Origin: SM23-28-2 sp964512285
Lineage (GTDB): Bacteria > Chloroflexota > Dehalococcoidia > SM23-28-2
DNA length: 64,000 bases
Direction: 5' to 3'
Assembly: GCA_964512285.1 (NCBI GenBank)
Contig: CAZEJO010000001.1
Span: 45,244 to 109,243 of the forward strand
The notes under the pieces were generated by a model. The model had not been told where the DNA came from and made no database searches. It saw only the letters and a program-made list of their open reading frames with translations. How positions within the stretch are numbered: the stretch's first letter is position 1; the number at the start of each line of letters is the position of its first letter. Of the stretch, positions 1 to 8,104 are shown in pieces. The translations under genes and the position numbers were made by a program.

Positions 1-1
1 A

Positions 2-235
2 CTGAACACTAACAGCCCTCGGCCTGACCCGCTTGAGCGCACCTATCCTGTGCCCCTTGACGTTCGAAAGCCCGAATATCAGGACATGGTGCTGGTGGGG
101 CGAATCCGGGAAGACCCAACCATCGAAAACGGACTGAACCTCTGGTGTGTGTCGGACAACCTGCGAAAGGGCGCTGCCCTGAACGTGGTTCAGATCGCTG
201 AAGGGCTCATCGAGCGGGGAAGACTCAACCCGTAG
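2..235 (+). CDS. asd: Aspartate-semialdehyde dehydrogenase, C-terminal fragment
   Basis: The reading frame is open at the left edge of the window, so only the last 77 residues are visible. They contain VGRIR followed by LNLWCVSDNLRKGAALN, which matches the conserved C-terminus of aspartate-semialdehyde dehydrogenase (the VGDNLRKGAA block close to the dimer interface). The enzyme makes aspartate semialdehyde for lysine, threonine and methionine synthesis, or for diaminopimelate. The catalytic Cys and His lie upstream of the window and cannot be checked. The GTG at position 50 lies inside the conserved region and is not the real start. Confidence 0.85.
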   Translation: MNTNSPRPDPLERTYPVPLDVRKPEYQDMVLVGRIREDPTIENGLNLWCVSDNLRKGAALNVVQIAEGLIERGRLNP

Positions 236-385
236 GACGGTCGAAGGACGAGAGCAGGCATTCGCCTATACTGACGCCCTCGCTGCTGCTAGTGCAATCG
301 ACCGATTAGAGCTGACGAGGTGGTTTCCACTCCGGAGCTCCTGGCCGCACTGGCCGACCGCGTTTGTCATCGCCGAGACCCGAGC

Positions 386-440
386 AGGGGGGAGTTTCTA
401 TACACCCTGGGTGGAGAGCGGCCTTGAACGGCGTCGCATC
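386..440. repeat. 55-bp direct repeat, copy 1, left of the N gap
   Basis: Positions 386-440 are identical to positions 541-595, one copy on each side of the N run. Two contigs sharing an exact 55-base end were probably scaffolded without being merged. If so, the two copies are one sequence in the real genome. Confidence 0.85.
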
Positions 441-540
441 NNNNNNNNNNNNNNNNNNNNNNNNNNNNNNNNNNNNNNNNNNNNNNNNNNNNNNNNNNNN
501 NNNNNNNNNNNNNNNNNNNNNNNNNNNNNNNNNNNNNNNN
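441..540. other. Assembly gap of exactly 100 N
   Basis: A run of exactly 100 N is a conventional placeholder for a gap of unknown length. Because the flanking 55-bp ends are identical, the true gap is probably zero and the contigs overlap. Confidence 0.95.
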
Positions 541-595
541 AGGGGGGAGTTTCTATACACCCTGGGTGGAGAGCGGCCTTGAACGGCGTCGCATC
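541..595. repeat. 55-bp direct repeat, copy 2, right of the N gap
   Basis: This is identical to 386-440; see the copy on the left of the gap. A purine-rich G run at its start resembles a Shine-Dalgarno sequence, but no matching start codon in the CHASE2 frame lies at the right distance. Confidence 0.85.
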
Positions 596-647
596 GTCGT
601 TGGTGGCTGCACTGCGGGGGCGCAGCCGACGAGAAGCACGTCGGCGC

Positions 648-1151
648 ATGGCTGCTCTCCTCATCGTAGTGGTGACCGTTGTCTTCTCCCTGTTCGTGTG
701 GGGTGTGGAGCCCTTCCAGACTTGGGAGTGGGGCCTCTCTGACCGCCTCTTCCGTGATCAGGACGCCTCGCCCAATATCGTGGTGGCGGGCATCGATGAG
801 GAGACGCTGGCCACGTATGGGCGCCTCGGCGAGTGGCCGCGTTATCTGCACGCCGATGCCCTGGATCACCTGCGGGAGGCTGGCGTCAAGGGCGTGGCAA
901 TGGACATCCTCTTCGTCGAAGAGTCGGAGGAGGATGAGGAGCTAGCCCGCGCTATTTCCAGCATGCCTGTCATACTGGCGACAGCGCCTCTTAATCGCCT
1001 GGAGTCAGACGGGGCGGCGCCGGCCTTCGAGACCGTTCTGGCTCCGCCGGCGTCTTTGCAGGCGTCCGGTTCCTACCTGGCCCACGCCCACTCCCGTGGC
1101 CGACGTCAGGATCGCCAGCCAGGAACTGGTCGACCCGCCCACGGACATTGA
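648..1151 (+). pseudogene. CHASE2-domain sensor protein, truncated
   Basis: The N-terminus has one hydrophobic membrane segment (MAALLIVVVTVVFSLFVWG). A region typical of the CHASE2 extracellular sensor domain follows: a WPR motif after a GRLGEWPR stretch, then AGVKGVAMDILF. CHASE2 normally precedes further transmembrane helices and an adenylate cyclase, kinase or GGDEF output domain. None is present here: recognisable CHASE2 sequence stops near base 1080 and the frame ends in unrelated residues. Earlier in-frame TTG or GTG codons near 600-603 could also be the start. The break may be a real deletion, a frameshift or a misassembly close to the scaffold gap. Confidence 0.6.
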
Positions 1152-1863
1152 CGTGAGCGAGGACGTGGTGGTCACGCTGAGGAAGGTTCTCCACAACAGC
1201 GGCCCCTACGGTCCCGTCGATGTCAGCATCTCTGCCAGCGCCTCCCCTCCTTCCGACTGCACAGCCATTCCAGGCTACGCCAACCCTAGCTCGGCCAGCC
1301 TGCCTGTCAGCGCCAACGTGGTCATCGACGAAACCTGGATCATTCACTGCGACGCTCGCTCCCAGCACGTCTTCTCCTTCGAAAATGAGATAGCGATCAA
1401 GAAGGTTGGGGTGGTCGACCCGAATGAGGGTAACAACCTGGCTTCCACTGAACTGGCTGTTGACGTGTGGGCGCTGGCCGACCTGGGTATACTCGATCAG
1501 TATGTGGAGGACCCGCCGTCCGGGATGGTCGTGGGAGTGCCCGTGGCGATTATGGTGCGAACCGTGATCCACAACGGTGGGCCCTTCGGGCTGGTCGATG
1601 CATTCGCGGAGACCGTCGTGAAGCCGCCGCCCGGTTGCTATGTCACTGGTGCGAGCCATCTGGAGCGCATCCGCGGTCTGCCGGTGAGCGTGGACGTTAT
1701 TTTGAAAGCGCCATTCACTATCGGCTGCAATGAACCTGGCCAGCACACGTTCAGGTTCGACAACGAGATCAGCGTGCATGGCGACATGGTGCACGTGCGT
1801 GACCCGGAGGATGGGAACAACAAGTATGACAGCTATCTGACGGTGACGGTAGCGGAGCCCTGA
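1096..1863 (+). CDS. Secreted two-repeat protein (CARDB-like), probable C-terminal part
   Basis: The protein is two tandem repeats of about 125 residues. Each begins with ADL/ADV, then a DPP segment, then VLHNSGPYGPVD or VIHNGGPFGLVD, and ends with a D-P-x-(E/D)-G-N-N motif. This suggests repeated beta-sandwich domains like those in bacterial surface proteins. Each repeat has a pair of cysteines that could form a disulfide, so export is likely, but no signal peptide is present. The frame stays open upstream through a Thr-Pro-rich linker, so the GTG given as start is only nominal and the true N-terminus is missing or displaced. Function is unknown. Confidence 0.55.
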   Translation: MADVRIASQELVDPPTDIDVSEDVVVTLRKVLHNSGPYGPVDVSISASASPPSDCTAIPGYANPSSASLPVSANVVIDETWIIHCDARSQHVFSFENEIAIKKVGVVDPNEGNNLASTELAVDVWALADLGILDQYVEDPPSGMVVGVPVAIMVRTVIHNGGPFGLVDAFAETVVKPPPGCYVTGASHLERIRGLPVSVDVILKAPFTIGCNEPGQHTFRFDNEISVHGDMVHVRDPEDGNNKYDSYLTVTVAEP

Positions 1864-1887
1864 AATCCTACAGCTCTTGATGCACGA

Positions 1888-1922
1888 GGCCGCTCGGCGT
1901 TCAGCCGGGCGGTCTGGCGTTT
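1888..1922 (+). terminator. Hairpin terminator after the two-repeat protein
   Basis: An 11-bp stem with two G-T wobbles (1888-1898 pairs with 1904-1914) encloses a 5-base loop and is followed by a short T-containing tail. It begins 25 bases after the stop codon. The T run is weak. Confidence 0.5.
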
Positions 1923-1991
1923 GTGGAGTAGGGGCGCTGCTGCTCGAATGGGACTAGGTAAGCAGCGGTCTTCTGAGGGCTGCTTGGCTCG

Positions 1992-2483
1992 TTACCAGCC
2001 GCCCCAGTGCACCAGCTCCTCCAGCGGGATGCGGGGCGTGCCTCCGGGCTGGGCCGCCGAAGGCGGCGGGTAGCTGAAAGCGAGAACGATGGAGACCCGG
2101 TAGCCCTGGGGAACCCCCAGGACGCGCAGGGCGCAATCGCCGTCATGCATTGTGATCGGGCACGAGGTGATACCCTCCGCCCAAGCGGCCAGCATCATGT
2201 TCTGGGCGCAGCGGCCAGCATCGAACTCACGGCCGCTTTGCGGTAGCACGATGGCCACCGCGAGCGGCGCCGATGCCATGTGCTGGGCGAACTGGCCGCA
2301 GGTCGCGAGTTCATTCTGCTTAGGGGTGTGCTGGAGGACCACGAAGCGGCATGGTTGCAGGTTCTTGGCGCTGCCCGCCATTCGCCCGGCCTGGAGGATG
2401 CGCTGCAGCGATTGCTCAGGAATGGGTTTGTCCTGATAGATCCTGGTGTCTCGTTTGGTACGGATGCAGGTGTACGCGTCCAT
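1992..2483 (-). CDS. Nitroreductase family flavoprotein
   Basis: This 163-residue protein is a short member of the nitroreductase (FMN-binding) fold. The N-terminal R-T-K-R-D-T-R-I-Y segment corresponds to the family's RRSxRxF phosphate-binding motif. It is followed by AGRMAGSAKNLQPCRF and a late LGVPQGYRV segment like those that close the family's flavin site. Such enzymes use NAD(P)H and FMN to reduce nitro compounds, quinones or other acceptors; the substrate cannot be read from sequence. A strong Shine-Dalgarno AAGGAGGA lies just before the ATG. It is divergent from the acetyl-CoA synthetase gene. Confidence 0.8.
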   Translation of the reverse strand: MDAYTCIRTKRDTRIYQDKPIPEQSLQRILQAGRMAGSAKNLQPCRFVVLQHTPKQNELATCGQFAQHMASAPLAVAIVLPQSGREFDAGRCAQNMMLAAWAEGITSCPITMHDGDCALRVLGVPQGYRVSIVLAFSYPPPSAAQPGGTPRIPLEELVHWGGW

Positions 2484-2708
2484 TGCTCCTCCTTAGGGTT
2501 CATCGAAAGTTTACCTCGGGGCGTCGCTCTTGAACACTGCGGGTGGCGTCTCCAAATGTCGAGATCTTCCTAAGCGCCTATTCTTCACACTACTTAGGTG
2601 GTTTTGGTACACTGGGGTTGTCCAGGGGCCACTGGCGGGTAGACCTTCTGCGTGATAGACTAGGGCTGGCTCTTTGTGATAGATCGTACAAACAGGAGGT
2701 AAACCGGT

Positions 2709-4628
2709 ATGACTGAGCCTGTCGTTAAGGAGCCCAAATACTGGCCGCGAAAGAGGTACTTGGATGTCTACGATGAGTCTCTTCGCGACATGGAGGGGTT
2801 CTGGGCGGAGGAGGCGCGCAAGATTCACTGGTTCCGTACTTGGGATAAAGTGTTGGAGTGGGATCTGCCCTTCGCTCGCTGGTTCGTGGGGGGCGAGCTT
2901 AACGCTAGCTATGTCTGCGTCGACCGCCACATCGAGAACGGGAGGAAGAATAAGGTAGCCATTTACTGGGAGGGGGAGCCCGGTGACAGCCGCGTCCTGA
3001 GCTACGCTACCCTCTATCGAGAGGTCAACCGCTGCGCATCGGTCCTGAAGAACCTCGGCGTGGGCAAAGGTGATAGGGTAGCGATCTACCTGCCAATGAT
3101 CCCAGAACTTCCCATCTTCATGCTGGCCTGCGGCCGCATCGGTGCTATCTTCACCGTAGTGTTCTCGGGCTTCACTGCCCAGTCGCTGGCCGATCGGATC
3201 AACGACCTCCAGGCGAAGGTTCTGGTTACGGCCGACGCTGGCTATCGCCGCGGCTCGCCTGTGCCCCTGAAGCGGACAACGGACGAGGCGATGGACCTTT
3301 CGCCCTCCGTCGAGAAAGCGGTGGTGGTAAACAGGGCCGGCCTCGACGTGGAGATGAAGCCGGGCAGGGATTTCTGGTATCATCACTTGCTCTCCGAGGC
3401 GTCGGATCGTGTGGACCCGGAACCGGTGGAGGCCAGCCATCCTCTGTATGTCCTCTACACATCGGGCACCACAGGGAAGCCCAAAGGTGTCGTCCACAGC
3501 ACGGGCGGCTACATGGTATACACCCACTCCACCTTTAAATGGGTGTTCGATGCCAAAGAAGACAGCGTATTCTGGTGCACGGCGGACATAGGCTGGGTTA
3601 CCGGCCACAGCTACATCGTATATGCTCCCCTGGCTTTCGGCGCCACCAGCGTCATGTACGAGGGCGCGCCCAACTACCCCGATCTGGGTCGCTGGTGGGA
3701 TATCATCCAGACGTATCGGGTCAACATCCTCTATACCTCACCCACGGCCGTTCGCATGTTCATGCAGGCCGGGGAGGAGTGGCTGGCCAAGTACGACCTG
3801 AGCAGCTTGGAGCTACTGGGAAGCGTGGGAGAGCCCATCAACCCTGAGGCGTGGCTCTGGTACTTCAAGCACATCGGCGGTGAGCGCTGCCCCATCGTGG
3901 ACACTTGGTGGCAGACGGAGACCGGTGGCATCTTGATATCCCAGGCGCCGGCCATCGAGCTGCCGCCCGCGAAGCCTGGCTCGGCCAGCTTCCCCCTGCC
4001 TGGCATTGTCCCCCAGGTGGTGAACGATAAGGGCGAGCCCGTGGCACCGGGCGAGCGAGGGCTGCTGATCATCAAGGAGCCGTGGCCCGGGATGCTCATG
4101 ACCCTCTACGGCGACTCCGAGCGGTACAAGGAGGTGTACTGGAGTCGCTTCCCCGGCAACTACTTGACCGGCGACTACTCCATCCAGGACGAGGATGGCT
4201 ATTTCTGGCTCCTCGGCCGGGCGGACGAGGTGATCAAAGTGGCCGGGCACCGTCTGGGAACGCTGGAGCTGGAGAACGCCGCCGTCGCCTTCCCTCCGAT
4301 AGCGGAGGCGGCGGCCGTCAGCAAGCCCGACCCGCTGAAGGGCGAGGCCATCGTCATCTTTGCCATTCTCCGGGAGGGGAACGAGCCTTCGTCTGCGCTC
4401 GAGAAGGAAGTCAAAGCCCACATCCGGAATACCGTCGGGCCGATTGCCGTTCCGGAGCGCGTGTTCTTCGTGGACAAATTGCCCAAGACCCGCAGTGGCA
4501 AGATCATGCGGCGACTGCTTAAAGCGGTGGCCACCGAGGCGGTCATCGGCGATGTCACTACTCTGGAGGACGGGGCCTCTGTAGACGAAGTAAAGGCTGC
4601 CTACGAGGCGCTGCGGAAGGAGATCTAG
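2709..4628 (+). CDS. acs: Acetyl-CoA synthetase (AMP-forming)
   Basis: This enzyme activates acetate (or a similar short acid) to acyl-AMP and then to acyl-CoA. The 639 residues match the usual length of Acs (about 650). Visible motifs are the P-loop YTSGTTGKPKGVVHSTGGY, the WCTADIGWVTGHSYIVY block, LGSVGEPINPEAW, the acetyl-pocket region VDTWWQTETGG, and the C-terminal PKTRSGKIMRR, which contains the catalytic lysine regulated by acetylation in other bacteria. The ATG is preceded by AGGAGG at 2694-2699. A second acyl-CoA ligase follows 42 bases downstream, so the two are likely co-transcribed. The exact acid used is inferred. Confidence 0.93.
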   Translation: MTEPVVKEPKYWPRKRYLDVYDESLRDMEGFWAEEARKIHWFRTWDKVLEWDLPFARWFVGGELNASYVCVDRHIENGRKNKVAIYWEGEPGDSRVLSYATLYREVNRCASVLKNLGVGKGDRVAIYLPMIPELPIFMLACGRIGAIFTVVFSGFTAQSLADRINDLQAKVLVTADAGYRRGSPVPLKRTTDEAMDLSPSVEKAVVVNRAGLDVEMKPGRDFWYHHLLSEASDRVDPEPVEASHPLYVLYTSGTTGKPKGVVHSTGGYMVYTHSTFKWVFDAKEDSVFWCTADIGWVTGHSYIVYAPLAFGATSVMYEGAPNYPDLGRWWDIIQTYRVNILYTSPTAVRMFMQAGEEWLAKYDLSSLELLGSVGEPINPEAWLWYFKHIGGERCPIVDTWWQTETGGILISQAPAIELPPAKPGSASFPLPGIVPQVVNDKGEPVAPGERGLLIIKEPWPGMLMTLYGDSERYKEVYWSRFPGNYLTGDYSIQDEDGYFWLLGRADEVIKVAGHRLGTLELENAAVAFPPIAEAAAVSKPDPLKGEAIVIFAILREGNEPSSALEKEVKAHIRNTVGPIAVPERVFFVDKLPKTRSGKIMRRLLKAVATEAVIGDVTTLEDGASVDEVKAAYEALRKEI

Positions 4629-4670
4629 CTGCCCGCGCAGTCAGCGGGATCAAGTCTAGGGAGGTATGAG

Positions 4671-6242
4671 ATGACGATCACTGGCCCGTGGCCCAGCCAG
4701 GCGCCCTATCCCAAGCGACACCTTTCCGACTGCCTGCGAGAGGGCGCTGAGCAACAACCGGATAAGACGGCTCTCATCGGCCCCGACGAGCGGTTCTACA
4801 GCTTCGGGGAGGTCTGGGATGCTTCTCGTCGCATGGCGCGAGTGCTGCAGGAGAAGGCCGGCGTACGCAAGGGAGAAGTGGTGGCCATCTACGCGGCCAA
4901 CTGCCCGGAGTACGTGGTGGCTGTGCACGGCATCCTGCTGGCCGGCGGCGTGGTCACGCCGGTGAACCCGCTCTTGAGAGAGCGGGAGCTGGTACACCAG
5001 CTCAGCGATTCCGGCGCGGTCGCCTTGTTCTGCATGCCCGGGATTTGCGCCATGGTGGACATGGTGAGGAACGAATTGCCAGCGCTGCGCTGCACCTTGC
5101 CCATCTTAGAGACCTGGGATATGGCGGCAGAGGTGGGTGGCGACGCCGAACCCGTGGCCATCGACCCGGAGAAGGACCTGGCTGTCCTTCCCTACTCCAG
5201 CGGCACCACCGGCCTGCCCAAGGGCGTCATGCTCACCCACCGCAACCTTTGCAGTAACGTCCGTCAGGTCCTCGCCACTGACCTGGCGAAGCCGAACGCC
5301 GTTAGCCTGGACTTCCTCCCCTTCTATCACATCTTAGGGCTCATACCAGTGATGACCGTGGGTCTGGCCAATGCCGCAGCTCAGGTCATCATCCCCGAGT
5401 TCGACGCGCACCTGGTTCTCTACCTGATCCACAAGTACAGCGTCACCGACCTGTTTGTCGTGCCGCCCGCCTTGCGCAGCCTGATCGACCTGAGGGAGCA
5501 AGGCCAGAAGTACGACACCTCCTCGCTGCGCCTCATGATCTGCGGTGCGGCTCCCCTCCCACCTCGTACCGCCGAAGCGGCCCGGCGTTTGTTTATGTGC
5601 CCCGTCATCCAGGGCTATGGCCTCACCGAGGCCAGCCCTACCACCAACGTGAACCCCCTGAGCCGACCGAAGCTCGACTCGGTGGGACCGCCCGTCAGCG
5701 ACACGACGGAGAAGGTGGTGAGCACGGAGACAGGCAAAGAGCTGGCCGCCGGCGAGGCTGGCGAGTTGTTCATCCAGGGGCCCCAGGTTATGCAGGGTTA
5801 TCGGAACCAGCCTGAGGCCACCGCCGAAGCTCTCACCGCCGACGGCTGGCTGCGGACTGGTGACATCTGCCGTTTCGACGAGGACGGTTACGTGTATGTG
5901 CTGGACCGCAAGAAAGACACCATAAACTACAAGGGCTTTAAGGTCGCCCCTGCCGAAGTGGAGGCTGTCCTTCGTCAGCACCCCTCCGTCATGGACGCTG
6001 CCGTCATCCCCAAGAGCGATGTCATCGCCGGGGAGGTCCCCAAGGCCTATGTGGTCGCCCGGCCGGGCCAGCGTCCCACCACTAGGGACATCATACAGTT
6101 CGTAGAGGATCGGGTGGCGCCCCACAAGCGGATCAGGGAGGTGGAGTTCGTGTGGGAGATACCCAAGACAACCACTGGGGAGATCCTGCGGCGCGAACTC
6201 ATCGAGCGGGAGCGGGCTCAGAGTCGAGAGTCGACCGATTGA
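4671..6242 (+). CDS. AMP-dependent acyl-CoA ligase (4-coumarate/long-chain type)
   Basis: This 523-residue adenylate-forming enzyme has YSSGTTGLPKGVMLTHRNL (ATP-binding P-loop), GYGLTEASPTTN (adenine-binding A5 motif), the WLRTGDIC hinge region and YKGFKVAPAEVEAVL. It joins a carboxylic acid to CoA through an acyl-adenylate. The organisation resembles 4-coumarate-CoA ligase and medium/long-chain fatty acyl-CoA synthetases; the acid specificity is unknown. The C-terminus reads KTTTGEILRREL, keeping the general position of the catalytic lysine region but with GE where GK is standard, so the catalytic lysine is not in its usual place. It follows acs in the same direction with a GGGAGG ribosome site. 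Confidence 0.87.
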   Translation: MTITGPWPSQAPYPKRHLSDCLREGAEQQPDKTALIGPDERFYSFGEVWDASRRMARVLQEKAGVRKGEVVAIYAANCPEYVVAVHGILLAGGVVTPVNPLLRERELVHQLSDSGAVALFCMPGICAMVDMVRNELPALRCTLPILETWDMAAEVGGDAEPVAIDPEKDLAVLPYSSGTTGLPKGVMLTHRNLCSNVRQVLATDLAKPNAVSLDFLPFYHILGLIPVMTVGLANAAAQVIIPEFDAHLVLYLIHKYSVTDLFVVPPALRSLIDLREQGQKYDTSSLRLMICGAAPLPPRTAEAARRLFMCPVIQGYGLTEASPTTNVNPLSRPKLDSVGPPVSDTTEKVVSTETGKELAAGEAGELFIQGPQVMQGYRNQPEATAEALTADGWLRTGDICRFDEDGYVYVLDRKKDTINYKGFKVAPAEVEAVLRQHPSVMDAAVIPKSDVIAGEVPKAYVVARPGQRPTTRDIIQFVEDRVAPHKRIREVEFVWEIPKTTTGEILRRELIERERAQSRESTD

Positions 6243-6335
6243 CCTGAGCTTGGGGGATGCCTGGCGATGTCTCGCGGCGAGGACCGTGAGCGAGGCATGG
6301 ATTCTCCTGGTGGCCCTGGGCGGTAAGTCGGGAAG

Positions 6336-7079
6336 ATGGTGGAGGTTGCGGCCCGCTACTATATGACGCGGAGCAGACTCGAGCGCTGGCTGACCGAGCT
6401 GGAGCAGCCGGAGGGCGAAAGCATCGCTCTGTACGTCAGGCCGGGCCAGTTGCCCTCTTATCTAGAATCGATAGGGCGCGAGTGTGGCAACTGGCTGCAC
6501 GAGATGGAGGGGCTTCCAGCTAGCCTTGCTGAGTCCGAAACAGGCCTTGTCCTATTCTGGAGCGACGAGCACAAGTACGTGCTCCTGCCGCCTTTCCCCG
6601 TAGACCAGAGCCAGTCCTTTCCAGCCTGGGATACCTCCTATCTAAAAGCGCTGCTGGACAAGAAATACCTGCTGGGGGTCGTGCTTCTGAGGCTGGGAGG
6701 GTACTCCGTCGGCGTCTTCGAGGGCGACCGGCTGCTGACGTCGAAGACGGGCACCAGGTTCGTGAAGGCCAGGCACAAGGCTGGCGGTCGGTCCCAGAAG
6801 CGCTTCGCCCGACGAAGGGAAGAGCAGGCTCGATGGCTATTCGACAAGGCCTGCTCGGTGGTGGCAACGCAGTTTGCCGCCTACGAAGAGCGACTCGACT
6901 ACGTCTTTCTGGGCGGCGACAGGCTAACCCTCCACTCCTTCCTCAAGCGGTGCGAATACCTGCAGGGGCTTGCCGACAAGACGCTGGCCAGAGTTATAAG
7001 CGTGGCCAAGCCCAGGTACGAGGCCCTGCAAAACGCTCCCTCGCTGATCTGGAAGACGCGGGTGTTCGTGGTGCGGTAG
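6336..7079 (+). CDS. VLRF1-type release-factor-like peptidyl-tRNA hydrolase
   Basis: This 247-residue protein carries the sequence KARHKAGGRSQKRFARRREE at roughly residues 143-163. It corresponds to the GGxSxxRFARRRE signature of the Vms1/ANKZF1 release-factor-like (VLRF1) domain known from eukaryotic ribosome rescue and from bacterial homologues. In the eukaryotic proteins this loop releases nascent chains from tRNA on stalled 60S subunits. The bacterial protein lacks the ankyrin and zinc-finger parts. The upstream region is weakly conserved, and the segment after the signature is helical. The role in peptidyl-tRNA cleavage is inferred from the family. It faces the SecD-like gene convergently. 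Confidence 0.7.
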   Translation: MVEVAARYYMTRSRLERWLTELEQPEGESIALYVRPGQLPSYLESIGRECGNWLHEMEGLPASLAESETGLVLFWSDEHKYVLLPPFPVDQSQSFPAWDTSYLKALLDKKYLLGVVLLRLGGYSVGVFEGDRLLTSKTGTRFVKARHKAGGRSQKRFARRREEQARWLFDKACSVVATQFAAYEERLDYVFLGGDRLTLHSFLKRCEYLQGLADKTLARVISVAKPRYEALQNAPSLIWKTRVFVVR

Positions 7080-7132
7080 GTTGGGCAAGCCAGCTTTGCC
7101 CTTGGAGGGGCTTCGACTCCCTCTGGATAGCC

Positions 7133-8026
7133 TTATGGCAGCGAACCCTCACCCAGAGCGATGACCCGTAGCGAGATCGGCAGAGCGCCCGAATTGAGTT
7201 GGATGGCCATGATGCGTGCTTCCTCCTCGGGAATGCCCTGAATCACGGCATCGCCGCCCGCGATCACGGACCTGACCGTGGGCGCGGAAATGATCTCCTC
7301 GTCCAGAAAGATGGCCATAGGCATGCCAATCAACCGGCCGGTGATCTGCTCGAAGAGTTGGCTGCCCTCAGAGTTGAAGTGGATAGCGAGAACCGGCTGG
7401 CCACCGGCACCCATCGTCTCCACGCTGGCGTTGGGTTTGAGGAAAGACCCCGTCAGGGCTTTCTCTTTGCTATCGCTGCCGATTCCGGTCGCTGGCACCC
7501 ACATGACATTACCCGTGGGCTGGGTCTGGCCAGTAGGCACGCAGCGCCAGCCGTGCCCCTCGCTGGCTGGCATCAGGTTGGAGGGCCTGGCTTCATCGCC
7601 CGTTCCGACGAGGTCTGACGGCACGCTGAAGGACTCACCGGCGTCACTCTTGCAGACGAACGGCGAGGCCGGGTCGCTCTGGTTCTCCCGCTGTGGTTCC
7701 TTGAACTCCAGCTCGGCGGCGCGGCCGATAAGGTTGCCAGCTTCCTCAGGCGCTATGCCCGACAGCTCGAGAGCCAGTCGGTTTGTGCCTTGCCGTTGGA
7801 TGTCCAACACCATGGCCCCGAACGCTTCGGCGCGCTGCTCGGTGATCCTCTCCACCTCCGCCATGGCGTCGTCAACGGCTACTCCTGGTGCCACAGAGCT
7901 GGTGTCAGCCTCCAAGATGACATAGGTCTTCGGCGGAGGTGTCTCCCCGCCACCGCAACTGCTGAGTAGCATGGGCCAGACAGCCAAGGCCAGCAGTCCA
8001 AGGGCAGCAGTACGTAGCGTGTTCAT
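7133..8026 (-). CDS. Lipoprotein with a SecD periplasmic-domain-like fold
   Basis: The N-terminus is a signal peptide ending in a lipobox (MLLSSCGGG), so the protein is probably membrane-anchored on the outside of the cell. The C-terminal half matches the first periplasmic domain of SecD: AIHFNSEGSQLFEQITGR, then AIFLDEEIISAPTV, then GGDAVIQGI, then EARIMAIQLNSGALP. The transmembrane export domain of SecD (about 250 residues, six helices) is absent, so it cannot be a functional SecD translocase subunit. The gene lies 78 bases after the Ahb-HemL fusion and may be the last gene of the heme operon. The function is unknown; binding of an unfolded substrate or cofactor outside the cell is possible. 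Confidence 0.75.
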   Translation of the reverse strand: MNTLRTAALGLLALAVWPMLLSSCGGGETPPPKTYVILEADTSSVAPGVAVDDAMAEVERITEQRAEAFGAMVLDIQRQGTNRLALELSGIAPEEAGNLIGRAAELEFKEPQRENQSDPASPFVCKSDAGESFSVPSDLVGTGDEARPSNLMPASEGHGWRCVPTGQTQPTGNVMWVPATGIGSDSKEKALTGSFLKPNASVETMGAGGQPVLAIHFNSEGSQLFEQITGRLIGMPMAIFLDEEIISAPTVRSVIAGGDAVIQGIPEEEARIMAIQLNSGALPISLRVIALGEGSLP

Positions 8027-8104
8027 GTTGGCCTTATGCTACTCGCAGGCGTGAGGGTTGGCAAGGGGAAAAGCAGGCGACGTCTAAGAGGATGCGCTGA
8101 GCCG

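Larger units (their letters stand above)
236..602. other. Non-coding stretch with scaffold gap
   Basis: No gene is supported here. The stretch holds a 100-base run of N and the duplicated sequence on either side of it. I see no convincing terminator for the upstream asd fragment. Confidence 0.6.

Noticed and set aside
7133..8026. SecD translocase subunit
   Set aside because: The membrane export domain is missing and an N-terminal lipobox is present, so only a periplasmic-domain-like fold is claimed.
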